Counted from the first letter of the stretch, positions 50,139 to 59,734 are shown. The stretch is 64,000 nucleotides of DNA from Leptonema sp964619535 (GCA_964619535.1 CAZUEX010000001.1:1-64000), one strand, 5' to 3'. A program made the numbers and translations. Notes: generated by a model from the sequence alone, not told the origin.

Positions 50139-52019
50139 ATGCACGGCCACGAAGAGATCCATTCCCTCGTCAAAGAAGGAGGCATTGCAGTCCTCGACTT
50201 TGGCGGACAGTATGCCCACCTTATCGCTTCCCGGATACGCAGACTCGGTGCATACAGCGAGATTCTGCAGCCCGATGATATCGGAGACAGGCTGGATCCC
50301 TTCTTTAAAGGACTGATCTATTCAGGGGGGCCGTCGTCTGTATATGATGAAAATGCCCCTGGCGCATCTGCTGCTCTGCTGGAGCTCGGCATTCCGGTTC
50401 TTGGAATCTGTTACGGACATCAGCTCATCATGCAACAGCTTGGTGGCGAGGTGGATCGTGGTCGCATTCGCGAGTATGGACCGGCTCGATTGCAGCTTCA
50501 TTCGCAGTCGAAGCTTTTTGAACAGGTTCCCGATCATTCCACAGTATGGATGAGTCACGGCGACGAGGTGATTCGTCTGCCGGAAGGCTTCCAGAGGATC
50601 GGCAGTACCGATTCCTGTGAGAATACAGCAGTCTTTCATCCAGAGCGCAATATATACGGCATACAGTTCCATCCAGAGGTTACCCATACGGCTTACGGAG
50701 AACAGCTGTTGCGTAACTTTATCGACCTGTGTGGTTTGTCCGAGACCTGGAAGATCGAAGACTATGCAGAGTATGAACGAAAGAAGATCCGCCAGTCCAT
50801 TCAGGGCAAGAAGGTCTTTTTTCTTGTATCGGGAGGAGTCGATTCAACGGTAGCCTTTGCTCTGCTTGGCCAGGAGATGGACCGCTCTCATCTTGTTGGT
50901 ATGCTTGTCGATACGGGCTTTTTGCGCGAAAACGAGGCCAGCAAGGTAAAGGCCTCGCTATCGTCTATCGGTGTTGATCTTCATGTAAGGGATGCAAGGC
51001 AGCTTTTCTTTGATTCCCTGACAGGCGTATCGGAGCCGGAGAAGAAGCGGCGCATTATCGGTGAGCTCTTTATCGATGTGCAACAGCAGGTTAGCCGGGA
51101 GATGGGGCTGAACGAAGAGGACTGGCTGCTTGGCCAGGGAACCATCTATCCCGATACCATTGAATCGGGTGCCACAAAATCATCCCATACGATCAAAACA
51201 CACCACAACCGGGTGAACCGCATCCAGGAGCTTCTGGCCCGCGGGCTTGTAATCGAGCCTTTGGCCGACCTGTATAAGGACGAGGTTCGCATGCTTGGTC
51301 GCATCATCGGCCTGCCTGAATCGATCGTCAACAGACATCCATTCCCGGGGCCAGGCCTGGCCGTGCGATGCCTTTGCACGGCAGAGCAAGAAAGCGGAGT
51401 GGCCACAGATATTGATCGAAGCGCCGATGAAGAACTGAACCGCCGCATCGAAGCCCTGCAGCTCACTCCTTCACTGCTGCCCGTTCGTTCCGTTGGAGTG
51501 CAGGGCGATAAACGAAGCTACGGACATCCCGTGCTGCTGGATGCCACCCTGCAGGATCTTTTTGCAAGGCCCGATGCCTGGCATGAGCTGCTGGATCTGG
51601 CAGCCTGTATTCCGGGAAAATTTGCACAGGTAAACCGTGTTCTTCTTCGCACCGGTCGCCACAGGGATGCCAGGGGGCCTGATGTGTTGCTGCCCGGTCG
51701 CTTTCTGACCCCGGATCGCATCGAAAGGCTTCAAAAGGCCGATGCCATCGTTGAGGATTTTCTGCATGAGAAGGGGCTGTATGCCGATATCTGGCAGGTG
51801 CCGGTTGTACTCGTGCCGTTAAGCAGCAATGCAGACAACGGGCGCGAAGGCCTGGTGCTTCGTCCCATCTGCTCCACCGATGCCATGACGGCCTCTGCAT
51901 ATGAGATGGACGGTAGCCTGCTTTCAGAGTTAACCGGAAGACTTCTCGAAACCGATCTATTTGACTCGGTATATTACGATCTGACAAGCAAGCCGCCCGG
52001 CACCATCGAATGGGAGTAG
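50139..52019 (+). CDS. guaA: GMP synthetase (glutamine-hydrolysing), long eukaryote-like form
   Basis: A 626-residue protein. The glutaminase domain (residues 15-205) has the catalytic Cys91 in GICYGHQ and FHPEVTHT. The ATP-pyrophosphatase domain has FLVSGGVDSTVAFALL and the GQGTIYPDTIES loop. The dimerisation domain is about 100 residues longer than in E. coli (525 aa) and has LLPVRSVGVQGDKRSYG and an ending YDLTSKPPGTIEWE, features of the eukaryotic GMPS type. It converts XMP to GMP. ATG 50139 has AGGAG upstream; a GTG at 50124 is less likely. Confidence 0.95.
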   Translation: MHGHEEIHSLVKEGGIAVLDFGGQYAHLIASRIRRLGAYSEILQPDDIGDRLDPFFKGLIYSGGPSSVYDENAPGASAALLELGIPVLGICYGHQLIMQQLGGEVDRGRIREYGPARLQLHSQSKLFEQVPDHSTVWMSHGDEVIRLPEGFQRIGSTDSCENTAVFHPERNIYGIQFHPEVTHTAYGEQLLRNFIDLCGLSETWKIEDYAEYERKKIRQSIQGKKVFFLVSGGVDSTVAFALLGQEMDRSHLVGMLVDTGFLRENEASKVKASLSSIGVDLHVRDARQLFFDSLTGVSEPEKKRRIIGELFIDVQQQVSREMGLNEEDWLLGQGTIYPDTIESGATKSSHTIKTHHNRVNRIQELLARGLVIEPLADLYKDEVRMLGRIIGLPESIVNRHPFPGPGLAVRCLCTAEQESGVATDIDRSADEELNRRIEALQLTPSLLPVRSVGVQGDKRSYGHPVLLDATLQDLFARPDAWHELLDLAACIPGKFAQVNRVLLRTGRHRDARGPDVLLPGRFLTPDRIERLQKADAIVEDFLHEKGLYADIWQVPVVLVPLSSNADNGREGLVLRPICSTDAMTASAYEMDGSLLSELTGRLLETDLFDSVYYDLTSKPPGTIEWE

Positions 52020-52036
52020 TGGTTCAGGCCTCTGGT

Positions 52037-52522
52037 TTAGCGGAACTGCCAGCCATGGGCTCCTGCTGCAGCCGCAAGGGTTACGATGACGCTTGCGGTA
52101 AGCAGGATCCAGTGCATACGCTGAACAAGGCGGAAGGTCCCTTCCGGATCGAGGCGGGCCCGCTTTAGAAACCATTGATGCAGAAACAGAGGTTCCAGTA
52201 CAAAGAGCATCAGCGTGAAGATCAGCCATACCAGGATCATGCCATGGATCCACCAGTACTGAAGGGATAGCAGGCGGGCCCAGGCATTCATCTGCCAGAG
52301 CAGGGCGAAGCCACTGATGCCGGCCAGGGCGGTGCTGAACCGGGCCTGCATGGCAAAGCGGGATTCTACCTCTTCAAAAAAGTCTACCCTTTGTTCTGCT
52401 GCCACATGGCGTCGTATGGCCGGTAGAAGAACGGTCGTTACAAAGGCCACCCCGCCGATCCAGTGGACGATGGCAATAATATGAAGCATACGCAGGGTGG
52501 CCATAAGAGAAAATGATTCCAT
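52037..52522 (-). CDS. CopD-like integral membrane protein
   Basis: A 161-residue protein with four hydrophobic helices. Helix 1 has RMLHIIAIVHWIGGVAF, with His14 and His20 spaced as in CopD/DUF2269-type proteins, and another conserved-looking His lies in helix 4 (VQRMHWILL). These could bind heme or copper. The stop codon faces guaA 17 bases away. Assignment by pattern. Confidence 0.65.
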   Translation of the reverse strand: MESFSLMATLRMLHIIAIVHWIGGVAFVTTVLLPAIRRHVAAEQRVDFFEEVESRFAMQARFSTALAGISGFALLWQMNAWARLLSLQYWWIHGMILVWLIFTLMLFVLEPLFLHQWFLKRARLDPEGTFRLVQRMHWILLTASVIVTLAAAAGAHGWQFR

Positions 52523-52591
52523 ACTATGAAAAATGGAAATAGCGGCTGGCCTGTCCAGCCATTTCTCTCCTGTGGCTCAGCGGCCGCTTTA

Positions 52592-52852
52592 TCAGAGATG
52601 CAGGCATTCAGCAATGAGGTAAGCTGGAGGAGCATCGTTTTTGGATTTCTTCTTACCGGGGACCTGCAACACTGCAAATTTCGGACAGGCGCTGGAAGCC
52701 AGGTGGATACAGGCTGTGTCAATCCTGCCGTTAGGACACTTAACGAGATATTTGTTGTTACCGAGATTCTGGAAATTCGCTCCGGCAACCCCGTGGTAAG
52801 GGTAACAGGACGTGCACATCATAATGAAGGACGCGATTACAGCTCGTTTCAT
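52592..52852 (-). CDS. Small cysteine-containing lipoprotein
   Basis: An 86-residue protein. The short signal MKRAVIASFIMMCTSC carries a lipobox-like TSC. The mature part has GNNKYLVKCPNGRI and ACIHLASSACPKF, that is, three Cys that may form disulfides, and a basic C-terminus. It resembles short enterobacterial-style lipoproteins with a YxxxC...C...C pattern, but I cannot name a family. Confidence 0.55.
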   Translation of the reverse strand: MKRAVIASFIMMCTSCYPYHGVAGANFQNLGNNKYLVKCPNGRIDTACIHLASSACPKFAVLQVPGKKKSKNDAPPAYLIAECLHL

Positions 52853-52975
52853 GTATGAGATGGGTCAGAAGATGGGCGAATTGTACCCGGAAAATGGCAC
52901 ATTTTTTTAGATTCAGGGGAAAAAAATCTACTGGAGCGGACCCCGTTGATGCCGGCAAGGACCGTTGAAAAAGGA

Positions 52976-53004
52976 TCGACATGGCAAATAAAACGTGACA
53001 TAAT
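52976..53004 (+). promoter_or_regulatory. Promoter of the PPK2 gene
   Basis: TCGACA (52976-52981), a 17-base spacer and CATAAT (52999-53004) with TG one base before (TGACATAAT). It is the best example of the TGACATAATC promoter string seen three times in the window. The ATG is 27 bases downstream. Confidence 0.72.
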
Positions 53005-53030
53005 CTCTGTATTTCAGATGGGAGCGTTTC

Positions 53031-54503
53031 ATGTTTGAATCGGTAGAGGTTGGCAATCGCCTGAGCAAGGCTGCCTTCAAAAGGATCGAACCGCATATGC
53101 GGCACGATCTTTTACAGGTGCAGAAGGAGCTGGCAGTCAGTCCTCTGTCCGTCGTCATTATCGTGGGTGGTTCGGAGGGGGCAGGCAAGGGTGAGCTTGT
53201 GAACCTGCTTCTTGCATGGATGGATGCACGTGGCATAGAGGTGCAGACCTTCTGGGACGAAACCGATGAAGAGCGTGAACGCCCGTTTATGTGGCGTTTC
53301 TGGAGGGTTCTGCCGCCATCGGGTAAGATTGGTATCTTCTTTGGATCGTGGTATACAAAGCCTGTGATCGACCGGGTGTTTCATAAGAGTGATGATGCCG
53401 ACCTGGATCGCTCGCTCGCTCGTATTGTGGAGTTTGAGCGCATGCTGTCCAATGAGAACGTGCTCGTGTTGAAATTCTGGCTTCATCTTTCGAGGAAGGC
53501 CCAGCTAAAACACTTCAAAAAGCTGGCTGCCAATCCTCATGAGGCCTGGCGCGTGAGTAAAACAGACTGGAAGTATGTGAAGAAGTACAAAAGACTTCAC
53601 CGCATTTCAGAGCAGGCCATCCGGCGTACCAATACACCGTTTGCTCCCTGGCATCTCGTTGAAGCGGAGGACGTCCGATACCGCACCATCGCCGTTACGC
53701 GAACGATACGCAATGCCATACGCACCGCCCTTGATGAGAGCAGAAAAAAAGGCGAAGATCTGCGGCCGGATCTACCTCATCCGAAGAAACACAATATTCT
53801 GGATAACCTGGATCAGACACAGACACTGACGGACAAAGAGTATGATAAACAGCTCAAGAAGTACCGGGCAAGGATCGGTCAGCTTGCGCGCAAACTGAAA
53901 GACAGCCGGCTATCGATGGTACTGGTTTTTGAAGGCCCTGATGCTGCCGGTAAGGGCGGGGCCATTCGAAGGCTGATATCTGCCCTGGATGCGCGACAGT
54001 ATCGCGTCATTCCCGTGTCTGCTCCAACGGATGATGAGAAGATGCGTCCGTACCTGTGGCGTTTCTGGCGGAATCTGCCGCGGCGCGGAAAGATTACGAT
54101 CTTTGACAGGTCGTGGTATGGTCGTGTGCTGGTGGAGCGCATCGAAGGATTCTGTGCTCCGGAAGACTGGCAGCGAGCCTACAGCGAAATCAATGCCTTT
54201 GAAGAGCAGATGGATGAGGCAGGGATTATCGTTCTAAAGTTCTGGTTGCAGACGACCCCGGAAGAACAGATCGAGCGTTTCCGCGATCGTCAGGCCACTC
54301 CCTACAAGCAGTACAAGATTACAGAAGAAGACTGGCGTAACCGCGAAAAATGGAATGCCTATGTAGCCGCCGCCTGCGATATGATCGAGAAAACAGGCAG
54401 CGGCAAACTTCCATGGATTGTCGTACCTGCAAACAGCAAGAACTTCGCCCGCATTGCTGTAATGAAGGCCGTGGCCAGGGCCCTTGAGGACCGGCTTTCC
54501 TAA
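53031..54503 (+). CDS. Polyphosphate:AMP phosphotransferase (tandem PPK2)
   Basis: A 490-residue protein made of two PPK2 domains. The N-terminal one has a P-loop GGSEGAGKGELVN but a degenerate Walker B (FFGSWYTKPV, Asp replaced by Gly). The C-terminal one has GPDAAGKGGAIRR and an intact FDRSWYGRVLVER. This matches class II PPK2 (PAP), in which only the C-terminal half is active and AMP is phosphorylated to ADP with polyphosphate. It is convergent with the trehalose gene, overlapping by 4 bases. Confidence 0.92.
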   Translation: MFESVEVGNRLSKAAFKRIEPHMRHDLLQVQKELAVSPLSVVIIVGGSEGAGKGELVNLLLAWMDARGIEVQTFWDETDEERERPFMWRFWRVLPPSGKIGIFFGSWYTKPVIDRVFHKSDDADLDRSLARIVEFERMLSNENVLVLKFWLHLSRKAQLKHFKKLAANPHEAWRVSKTDWKYVKKYKRLHRISEQAIRRTNTPFAPWHLVEAEDVRYRTIAVTRTIRNAIRTALDESRKKGEDLRPDLPHPKKHNILDNLDQTQTLTDKEYDKQLKKYRARIGQLARKLKDSRLSMVLVFEGPDAAGKGGAIRRLISALDARQYRVIPVSAPTDDEKMRPYLWRFWRNLPRRGKITIFDRSWYGRVLVERIEGFCAPEDWQRAYSEINAFEEQMDEAGIIVLKFWLQTTPEEQIERFRDRQATPYKQYKITEEDWRNREKWNAYVAAACDMIEKTGSGKLPWIVVPANSKNFARIAVMKAVARALEDRLS

Positions 54504-56692
54504 CCGGCGTCCTTTTTCAGAAGAAGCTCTGTCAGTACCTGCCGCAGGCCGGCCGGGCTGTCGATACGGTAACGTGCGGACGATGCCCCCGGGCCTACCT
54601 TGATGGTAATGGCCTGCTCGGTTTCTACGGCGCGAAACAGGTCTTCATCCGTGCGGTCGTCGCCGGCAACCAGCAGCTGGTTGTGAAAATCCGGATTTTC
54701 TTTCAGGTAACGGCGCAGAAACATCCCCTTGTTTGCTTCAACGGCTCTCGCTTCGACGATTCTGTTACCGGGAAGGATCTCTACCGGCTGGTTGGCCAAT
54801 CCATACGAAAGCTCTTCGCCGAGTTTCAGGGCCATATAGGCCGCAAAGCTTGTGGGCGACTGGCGGTAATGCCATACGATGGCATATTTCTTTTTCTCAA
54901 CGACGCTGCCTGGAACGCGGTTGGTATAGTCCTGCATCAGGGTTTCGGCCACAGGATACCATCGTTGAATCTGCGTGGTGACGAGCTGCTTCCATTTTCT
55001 GGAATGCTTGGGACGCATCGTGGCTCCGTGCTCGGCAGCAAGGGTTACCGGAAGGGTGCCGAACTGTTCTTCGAGAAAGCTTGCAGAGCGTCCGCTGATG
55101 ATCAGCAGCTCATAACCGGCATCAACGAGCGACTGAATAAATTCGCGATCATCGTCACGCAGGTAGGCATCTTCAGGACGCGGCTGAATGGGAACAAGCG
55201 TTCCATCGTAGTCACAGACAATAAGCCGGACGTTTCTGGCTTCTTCGCGGATGGTTTCATCGAGCTCTGCAGACCGCAGCCGGATCAGGCGTTCCGGAAT
55301 CGGAAGCGTTCTTGTTTTTTCGAGAGACTTCATGAAAGAAGCAGCCCAGTCTGTGGCACTGTAATTCATCAGATATTTCAGCATTGGCTGATGCATGTCG
55401 CGACGCTCGGCGTCGGTTAACGTCAGCGCCTTTTTCAGAACATCGGCTGTCTTCTCAACATCCCATGGATTGATGGTCAGAGCATGGCTTAAGGTAGCCG
55501 AAGCACCGGCAAACTCGCTGAGTACAACGACGCCGGGTCTGGTCGGGCTCTGGGCGGCAATAAATTCCAGGGCAACCAGGTTCATGCCATCGCGGCGGCT
55601 GGAAACGAGCAAACAGTCGGCCAGTCTGTACAGTGCCAGGAGCTCATCGAAAGGAATGGAATTGTAGATGTAAAGGACAGGTGCATAGTCCGCACGTCCG
55701 AAAGAGCCGTTGATCTCGCCAACCAGTCGCTCAACCTCTTCTTTCAGCTCAATGTAGACGGGAACGTCCTGTCTTGTGGGTACGGCGATTTGAAGAAGCT
55801 GTACCTGTCCCACAAGTTCAGGATTACGGGAAAGCATTTCGCGAAAAGAATGCAGTTTCAGTCGGAGCCCTTTGATATAGTCAAGCCTGTCCACGCCGAG
55901 AATCAGTTTCAGGCCGCGAAAGGAATGCCGATAACGGCGAAGGATCTTTTCGACCTCGGGACTGCGCGACATCGTCTGGAAAGACTTTGTATCGATCGAT
56001 ACAGGAAATGCACCAAGGGTGACACGTCGTCCTTCATATTCGGCCGACAGCATGTCGGAACCGATTCCAAGCACGGCATGAAGAGCATTACAGAAATGCC
56101 GCAGATAGGAGTAGTCGTGGAAACCGATAAGGTCCGCACCCATGATCCCTTCGAGGATTTCTTCGCGAACAGGTAACTGCCGGAAGATCTCTGAACTGGG
56201 AAACGGAATATGCAGGAAGAAACCAATATGTAACGAGGGCTTGAGCTTTCGAAGCATTGCGGGTAGAAGAAAGAGATGAAAATCATGAATCCAGACGGAT
56301 TCGTCATCCCTGGCCTCTGCCGCTATTGCATCGGCAAGGATCTGATTGATGCGTACATAGGCCTGCCAGTCCTCACCGTTGAAGTGCACCAGTCCGCCTT
56401 CGTAGTGACAGAGCGGCCAGAGCACGTCGTTAGAGATACCGTTATAGTAGCGATCATAGAGGTGTGCATCAACGGGAACGCCGCGATAGGTAATCTCGCC
56501 TTCTTTCCCTGTCAGTGCAGGAGATGACAGGTCTCCGTTTTCGCGGGGTTCAAGGCCGATCCACAGCTTCGGAATACCGTTTCGGATTCCACCAAGAGCG
56601 GAAACCAGGCCTCCCGAGCTGAGTTTAATTTCTCCCGTAGATGGATCTTTGGATACGGGCAATCGGTTGCTAATCATCAGCCAGCGTTTCAT
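54500..56692 (-). CDS. Trehalose-6-phosphate synthase/phosphatase fusion
   Basis: A 730-residue bifunctional protein. The N-terminal GT20 domain (1-465) shows SNRLPVS, VWIHDFHLFLLPAMLRK, DRLDYIKG and SRRDGMNLVALEF. The C-terminal HAD phosphatase (about 490-725) shows CDYDGTLVPI, ISGRSASFLEEQFG, AEHGATMRPK and GDDRTDEDLF. It would make trehalose from UDP-glucose and glucose-6-phosphate in one protein; a related product such as glucosylglycerol cannot be excluded from motifs alone. It is coupled (ATGA) to the GH15 gene upstream and has AGGAGG before the ATG. Confidence 0.93.
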   Translation of the reverse strand: MKRWLMISNRLPVSKDPSTGEIKLSSGGLVSALGGIRNGIPKLWIGLEPRENGDLSSPALTGKEGEITYRGVPVDAHLYDRYYNGISNDVLWPLCHYEGGLVHFNGEDWQAYVRINQILADAIAAEARDDESVWIHDFHLFLLPAMLRKLKPSLHIGFFLHIPFPSSEIFRQLPVREEILEGIMGADLIGFHDYSYLRHFCNALHAVLGIGSDMLSAEYEGRRVTLGAFPVSIDTKSFQTMSRSPEVEKILRRYRHSFRGLKLILGVDRLDYIKGLRLKLHSFREMLSRNPELVGQVQLLQIAVPTRQDVPVYIELKEEVERLVGEINGSFGRADYAPVLYIYNSIPFDELLALYRLADCLLVSSRRDGMNLVALEFIAAQSPTRPGVVVLSEFAGASATLSHALTINPWDVEKTADVLKKALTLTDAERRDMHQPMLKYLMNYSATDWAASFMKSLEKTRTLPIPERLIRLRSAELDETIREEARNVRLIVCDYDGTLVPIQPRPEDAYLRDDDREFIQSLVDAGYELLIISGRSASFLEEQFGTLPVTLAAEHGATMRPKHSRKWKQLVTTQIQRWYPVAETLMQDYTNRVPGSVVEKKKYAIVWHYRQSPTSFAAYMALKLGEELSYGLANQPVEILPGNRIVEARAVEANKGMFLRRYLKENPDFHNQLLVAGDDRTDEDLFRAVETEQAITIKVGPGASSARYRIDSPAGLRQVLTELLLKKDAG

Positions 56693-58515
56693 GTTTCCTC
56701 CTGCTGTTTCAATGTTGCATTTTCTATTTCAAGGGCTGCCTGGAGAAAGCCCAGATGGCTGAAGCCCTGAGGAAAATTGCCGAGAATCTCGCCCGTCTCG
56801 CCATCATGCTCTTCGCCATATAATCCAGTAGGACTGGCGATGCGCATCAGGGCTTCGAGGGTTTCTCTGCTTTTGGGGATGTTACCGGCAAGGGCATGGT
56901 TCTGAGCGAGCCAGAAGGATGGCAGCAGGAATGCTCCCTCCTTTTCGTTGATACCGTCTTCGCCGAGATATCGATACAGCAGGGGATAAGGGCCGGCTTT
57001 CAGGTGTTGTAATATCGCTGCCGTCGTTGATTCAAAACGAGGATCATCGGGAGGTAAAAAACCGATGATGGGCATAACAAGGACCGCTGCATCCAGCGTT
57101 GCCGAGTCATAGGTGGCTGTGAAGGCTTCAAGATCATCATTCCAGGAACGTTCCAGGATTTCCATGCGGATGCGGATGGCCTCTTCCTGCCAGCCGCTGA
57201 TAGGAGCTGGGACGCGAAGTCTCCGTGCCAGTTTAACGCCGCGATCGAGTGCTGTCCAGGCCCAGAGCTTGGAATACGTATAATGCTTTGGTTCGTTTCG
57301 CGCCTCCCATATGCCCTGGTCGGGCAGTCTCCATCGATCACGTACCGTTTCGATGATTTCGCGAAGCATTGCCCATTCAGCAGCGGTTAAACTACCGCCA
57401 TAAAGATCATACTGATATGCTGCATCGATCAGCGAACCATAGATATCGAGCTGGAACTGGTCCGCTGCTCCATTACCAATGCGTACCGGTCGAGAATCCC
57501 TGTAACCACGAAGAGGAAGCTCGGTTTCCGGTGGATCCTCTCCGCGAATGCCATAGAGAATGCGCAGATGTCCTGTTCCGGAGTCCAGAACCTGGGAAAG
57601 CAACCAGTCGATATAGGCAGAGCCTTCTTCTACGAATCCGGAGCGGAACAGGGCACACAGTATAAACGACGAATCTCTTACCCAGGAGTAGCGGTAATCC
57701 CAGTTGCGGGATCCGCCGATCCATTCAGGCAGTGATGCTGTCGGGGCTGCCACAATCGCCCCCGTTGGTTCATAACAGAGAAGCTTGAGAGCAAGCAGGG
57801 AACGTACAGCCGCCTCGCGATATCGCCCGGAGTACTGGAACTGTTCTACCCATTGAATCCAGTAGCGTCTTGCCTCATGCAGACGGCGAATAGAGCGATA
57901 TCCTTCTACGGGCAATACCCCTGGAGCATTCCAGTCAAAGACGAAGGTTTCGTCCTGCCCGGCTCGCAGAAGAAAACGGGCAACAACCTGATTGTTTTCG
58001 ACAAAAAGCGGGATGTGCGTTGAAAGCGAGGCACGCTTTCCATCCATTCTCGCAAGGACACCATGCTGGGTGATCTGATATTCACATGTAAGGCTGCCGT
58101 ATTCAAAGGCAGGAGCAAAACAGAGTTCTACTTCGACTTCTCCTGTTACCCCCTCCACAACGCGATGCAGCTCAGCGGTGGGAAGACGTCGTCCCGGTGC
58201 AACGGCCATGAAGTCACGAATTCGGATAACGCCGGCTGCCGTGGACATCTCGGTAACAAGAATATTCGTCTCTGACTCATAGTACTGATGTGCCAGGTAT
58301 CGTCGAACGGGACGTATGCGGAATGTACCGGCTGATGGATCCAGAAGTCCGGCAAACACAGAAGGGCTGTCGAAGTTCGGGAAACAGCCCCATACGATAT
58401 TGCCGTCGGCACCGACCAGTACAGCCGTGCGATTATCGCCGATCAGTGAGCAGGCACGCAGAGGCAGGTATTCTGGCGGAGTCTCTGGATCGAACTCAAA
58501 ATGGTGAGGTAGCAT
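56689..58515 (-). CDS. Glycoside hydrolase family 15 protein (trehalase/glucoamylase-like)
   Basis: A 608-residue GH15 protein. An N-terminal beta-sandwich domain (LIGDNRTAVLVGADGNIVWG) is followed by an alpha/alpha barrel with the hallmark GGSRNWDYRYSWVRDSSF. A TGLYGEEHDGETGEILGNFP segment lies near the C-terminal catalytic region. GH15 relatives next to otsA act as trehalases. Here the gene heads the operon with the OtsA-OtsB fusion, so synthesis and breakdown of trehalose may be co-regulated. GGAGG precedes the ATG. No signal peptide is seen. Confidence 0.9.
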   Translation of the reverse strand: MLPHHFEFDPETPPEYLPLRACSLIGDNRTAVLVGADGNIVWGCFPNFDSPSVFAGLLDPSAGTFRIRPVRRYLAHQYYESETNILVTEMSTAAGVIRIRDFMAVAPGRRLPTAELHRVVEGVTGEVEVELCFAPAFEYGSLTCEYQITQHGVLARMDGKRASLSTHIPLFVENNQVVARFLLRAGQDETFVFDWNAPGVLPVEGYRSIRRLHEARRYWIQWVEQFQYSGRYREAAVRSLLALKLLCYEPTGAIVAAPTASLPEWIGGSRNWDYRYSWVRDSSFILCALFRSGFVEEGSAYIDWLLSQVLDSGTGHLRILYGIRGEDPPETELPLRGYRDSRPVRIGNGAADQFQLDIYGSLIDAAYQYDLYGGSLTAAEWAMLREIIETVRDRWRLPDQGIWEARNEPKHYTYSKLWAWTALDRGVKLARRLRVPAPISGWQEEAIRIRMEILERSWNDDLEAFTATYDSATLDAAVLVMPIIGFLPPDDPRFESTTAAILQHLKAGPYPLLYRYLGEDGINEKEGAFLLPSFWLAQNHALAGNIPKSRETLEALMRIASPTGLYGEEHDGETGEILGNFPQGFSHLGFLQAALEIENATLKQQEET

Positions 58516-58597
58516 AATTCCTCCGCATTGATGTCTGCATCAGAACCGAATATGCAGCGGTATATGGATAAACACGTCTATTTCTGGAACGCATTGC

Positions 58598-58626
58598 AGA
58601 ATAGCCTGAAATGCGACACCGGTCAA
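58598..58626 (-). promoter_or_regulatory. Promoter of the GH15-trehalose operon
   Basis: On the minus strand TTGACC (58626-58621), a 17-base spacer and TATTCT (58603-58598). It gives a leader of about 75-80 bases. Confidence 0.65.
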
Positions 58627-58792
58627 GGAATTTATGGCATGAAGTCCATCGGCCTCATCTTGATGAAACATAATAATGCGGTTAACGGTGTAAAGCGCAA
58701 CGTCAATCGCGAAGCCTCTGTGCTATTAGAGTGCAATGACCGGTCTGAGCGTTGAAAGCAGTGCTGCTGGGTACGAAACAAAAGCGGGAAGC

Positions 58793-58823
58793 CTTCTGGC
58801 CCTGCCTGCTGCAGAGCCAGAAG
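58793..58823 (-). terminator. Candidate terminator of speE
   Basis: On the minus strand CTTCTGGC (58823-58816) pairs with GCCAGAAG (58800-58793) around a 15-base loop. The tail (GCTTCCCGCTTTTGTTT) is only partly T-rich. Confidence 0.5.
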
Positions 58824-58830
58824 CGTATGA

Positions 58831-59688
58831 TCAATACTGCTTCAGTTTGAACTCGTCCTGTACAAACTGTGGAAGGTGGAAGGATGCCCGATGCAGTTCG
58901 GGTGTCCAGTAGCGGAATTTGAATTCGTCAAGATTGCCCGATGTGCGCGAAGCAAGATTTTCGAACGGAGTATACTGCTTTGAGAAAAAGGTAAATCCGA
59001 TCTGACCGCCTGGATACGTGGGCACAATGGTAAAATAGTAGCTGCTTATAGGAAAGAATTTTCCACCAAAGCCAAGCATGCGTTTGATGATCGAGCGGTG
59101 CAGATAGAAGTTCTCGGCCTGGTTTACCAGAATGCCGTCTGCTTTGAGCGCTTCGTAACAGTAGCCGAAGAACTCTTCTGTGAAAAGCACGGCCGCCGGA
59201 CCGATCGGATCACTGGAATCGACCAGTATGACGTCGTATTCATCTTTGTGGTCTTTCACCCATTGAATGCCGTCTTTGAAGTGCAGCGATGCCTTTGGGT
59301 TTTTGAAACCGGTAGAAAATTGCGGAAGATACTCTTCGCTGACACGAACGACACGTTCGTCGATCTCGCACATATCGACATGTTCTACCCCCGGATGCTT
59401 GAGGACTTCGCGTAACGTACCGCCGTCCCCGCCACCGATAATCAGGACCTTTCGGGGATCCTTATGCGCAAACAGTGGCACATGAGCGATCATCTCATGA
59501 TAGGCCATCTCATCGTAGTCGGTGCACATGATGACATCGTCAAGGGTAAGCATGCGACCAAGCCCGACCGTTTCATAGACATCAATCTTCTGGAATTGAC
59601 TTTTTTCCGAATGAAGATGGGTCTGAATGGGGATCTGGGCCTTGATGGCTTCGGCAATTTCGAGATTCTCGACGAACCAGAGACTCAT
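58831..59688 (-). CDS. speE: Spermidine synthase (polyamine aminopropyltransferase)
   Basis: A 285-residue protein with the aminopropyltransferase core: IIGGGDGGTLREVLKHPGV (decarboxy-SAM binding), CEIDERVV, and ILVDSSDPIGPAAVLFTEEF with the catalytic Asp. It makes spermidine from putrescine. It is monocistronic, with AAGGAG before the ATG and a hairpin in the leader. Confidence 0.95.
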   Translation of the reverse strand: MSLWFVENLEIAEAIKAQIPIQTHLHSEKSQFQKIDVYETVGLGRMLTLDDVIMCTDYDEMAYHEMIAHVPLFAHKDPRKVLIIGGGDGGTLREVLKHPGVEHVDMCEIDERVVRVSEEYLPQFSTGFKNPKASLHFKDGIQWVKDHKDEYDVILVDSSDPIGPAAVLFTEEFFGYCYEALKADGILVNQAENFYLHRSIIKRMLGFGGKFFPISSYYFTIVPTYPGGQIGFTFFSKQYTPFENLASRTSGNLDEFKFRYWTPELHRASFHLPQFVQDEFKLKQY

Positions 59689-59717
59689 GAGCTTCTCCTT
59701 TGCTGGGCGAAAGTAAA

Positions 59718-59734
59718 CGCTTTCCGTGAAAGCG
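59718..59734. other. Hairpin in the speE leader
   Basis: CGCTTTC-CGT-GAAAGCG, a perfect 7-bp inverted repeat 30-46 bases upstream of the speE ATG and in the divergent gap to the VOC gene. It could be an operator or an mRNA structure tuning speE. Confidence 0.5.

Larger units (their letters stand above)
58516..58830. other. Intergenic region between the GH15 operon and speE
   Basis: This is the only stretch over 300 bases without a gene. It holds the GH15 promoter (58598-58626) and a candidate terminator of speE (58793-58823). A short reading frame at 58528-58755 on the plus strand has no ribosome-binding site or family pattern and runs across the promoter; I do not consider it a gene. Confidence 0.7.

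Noticed and set aside
58528..58755. A 75-codon plus-strand reading frame in the GH15-speE gap
   Set aside because: No ribosome-binding site, no family pattern, and it crosses the minus-strand promoter of the GH15 operon.
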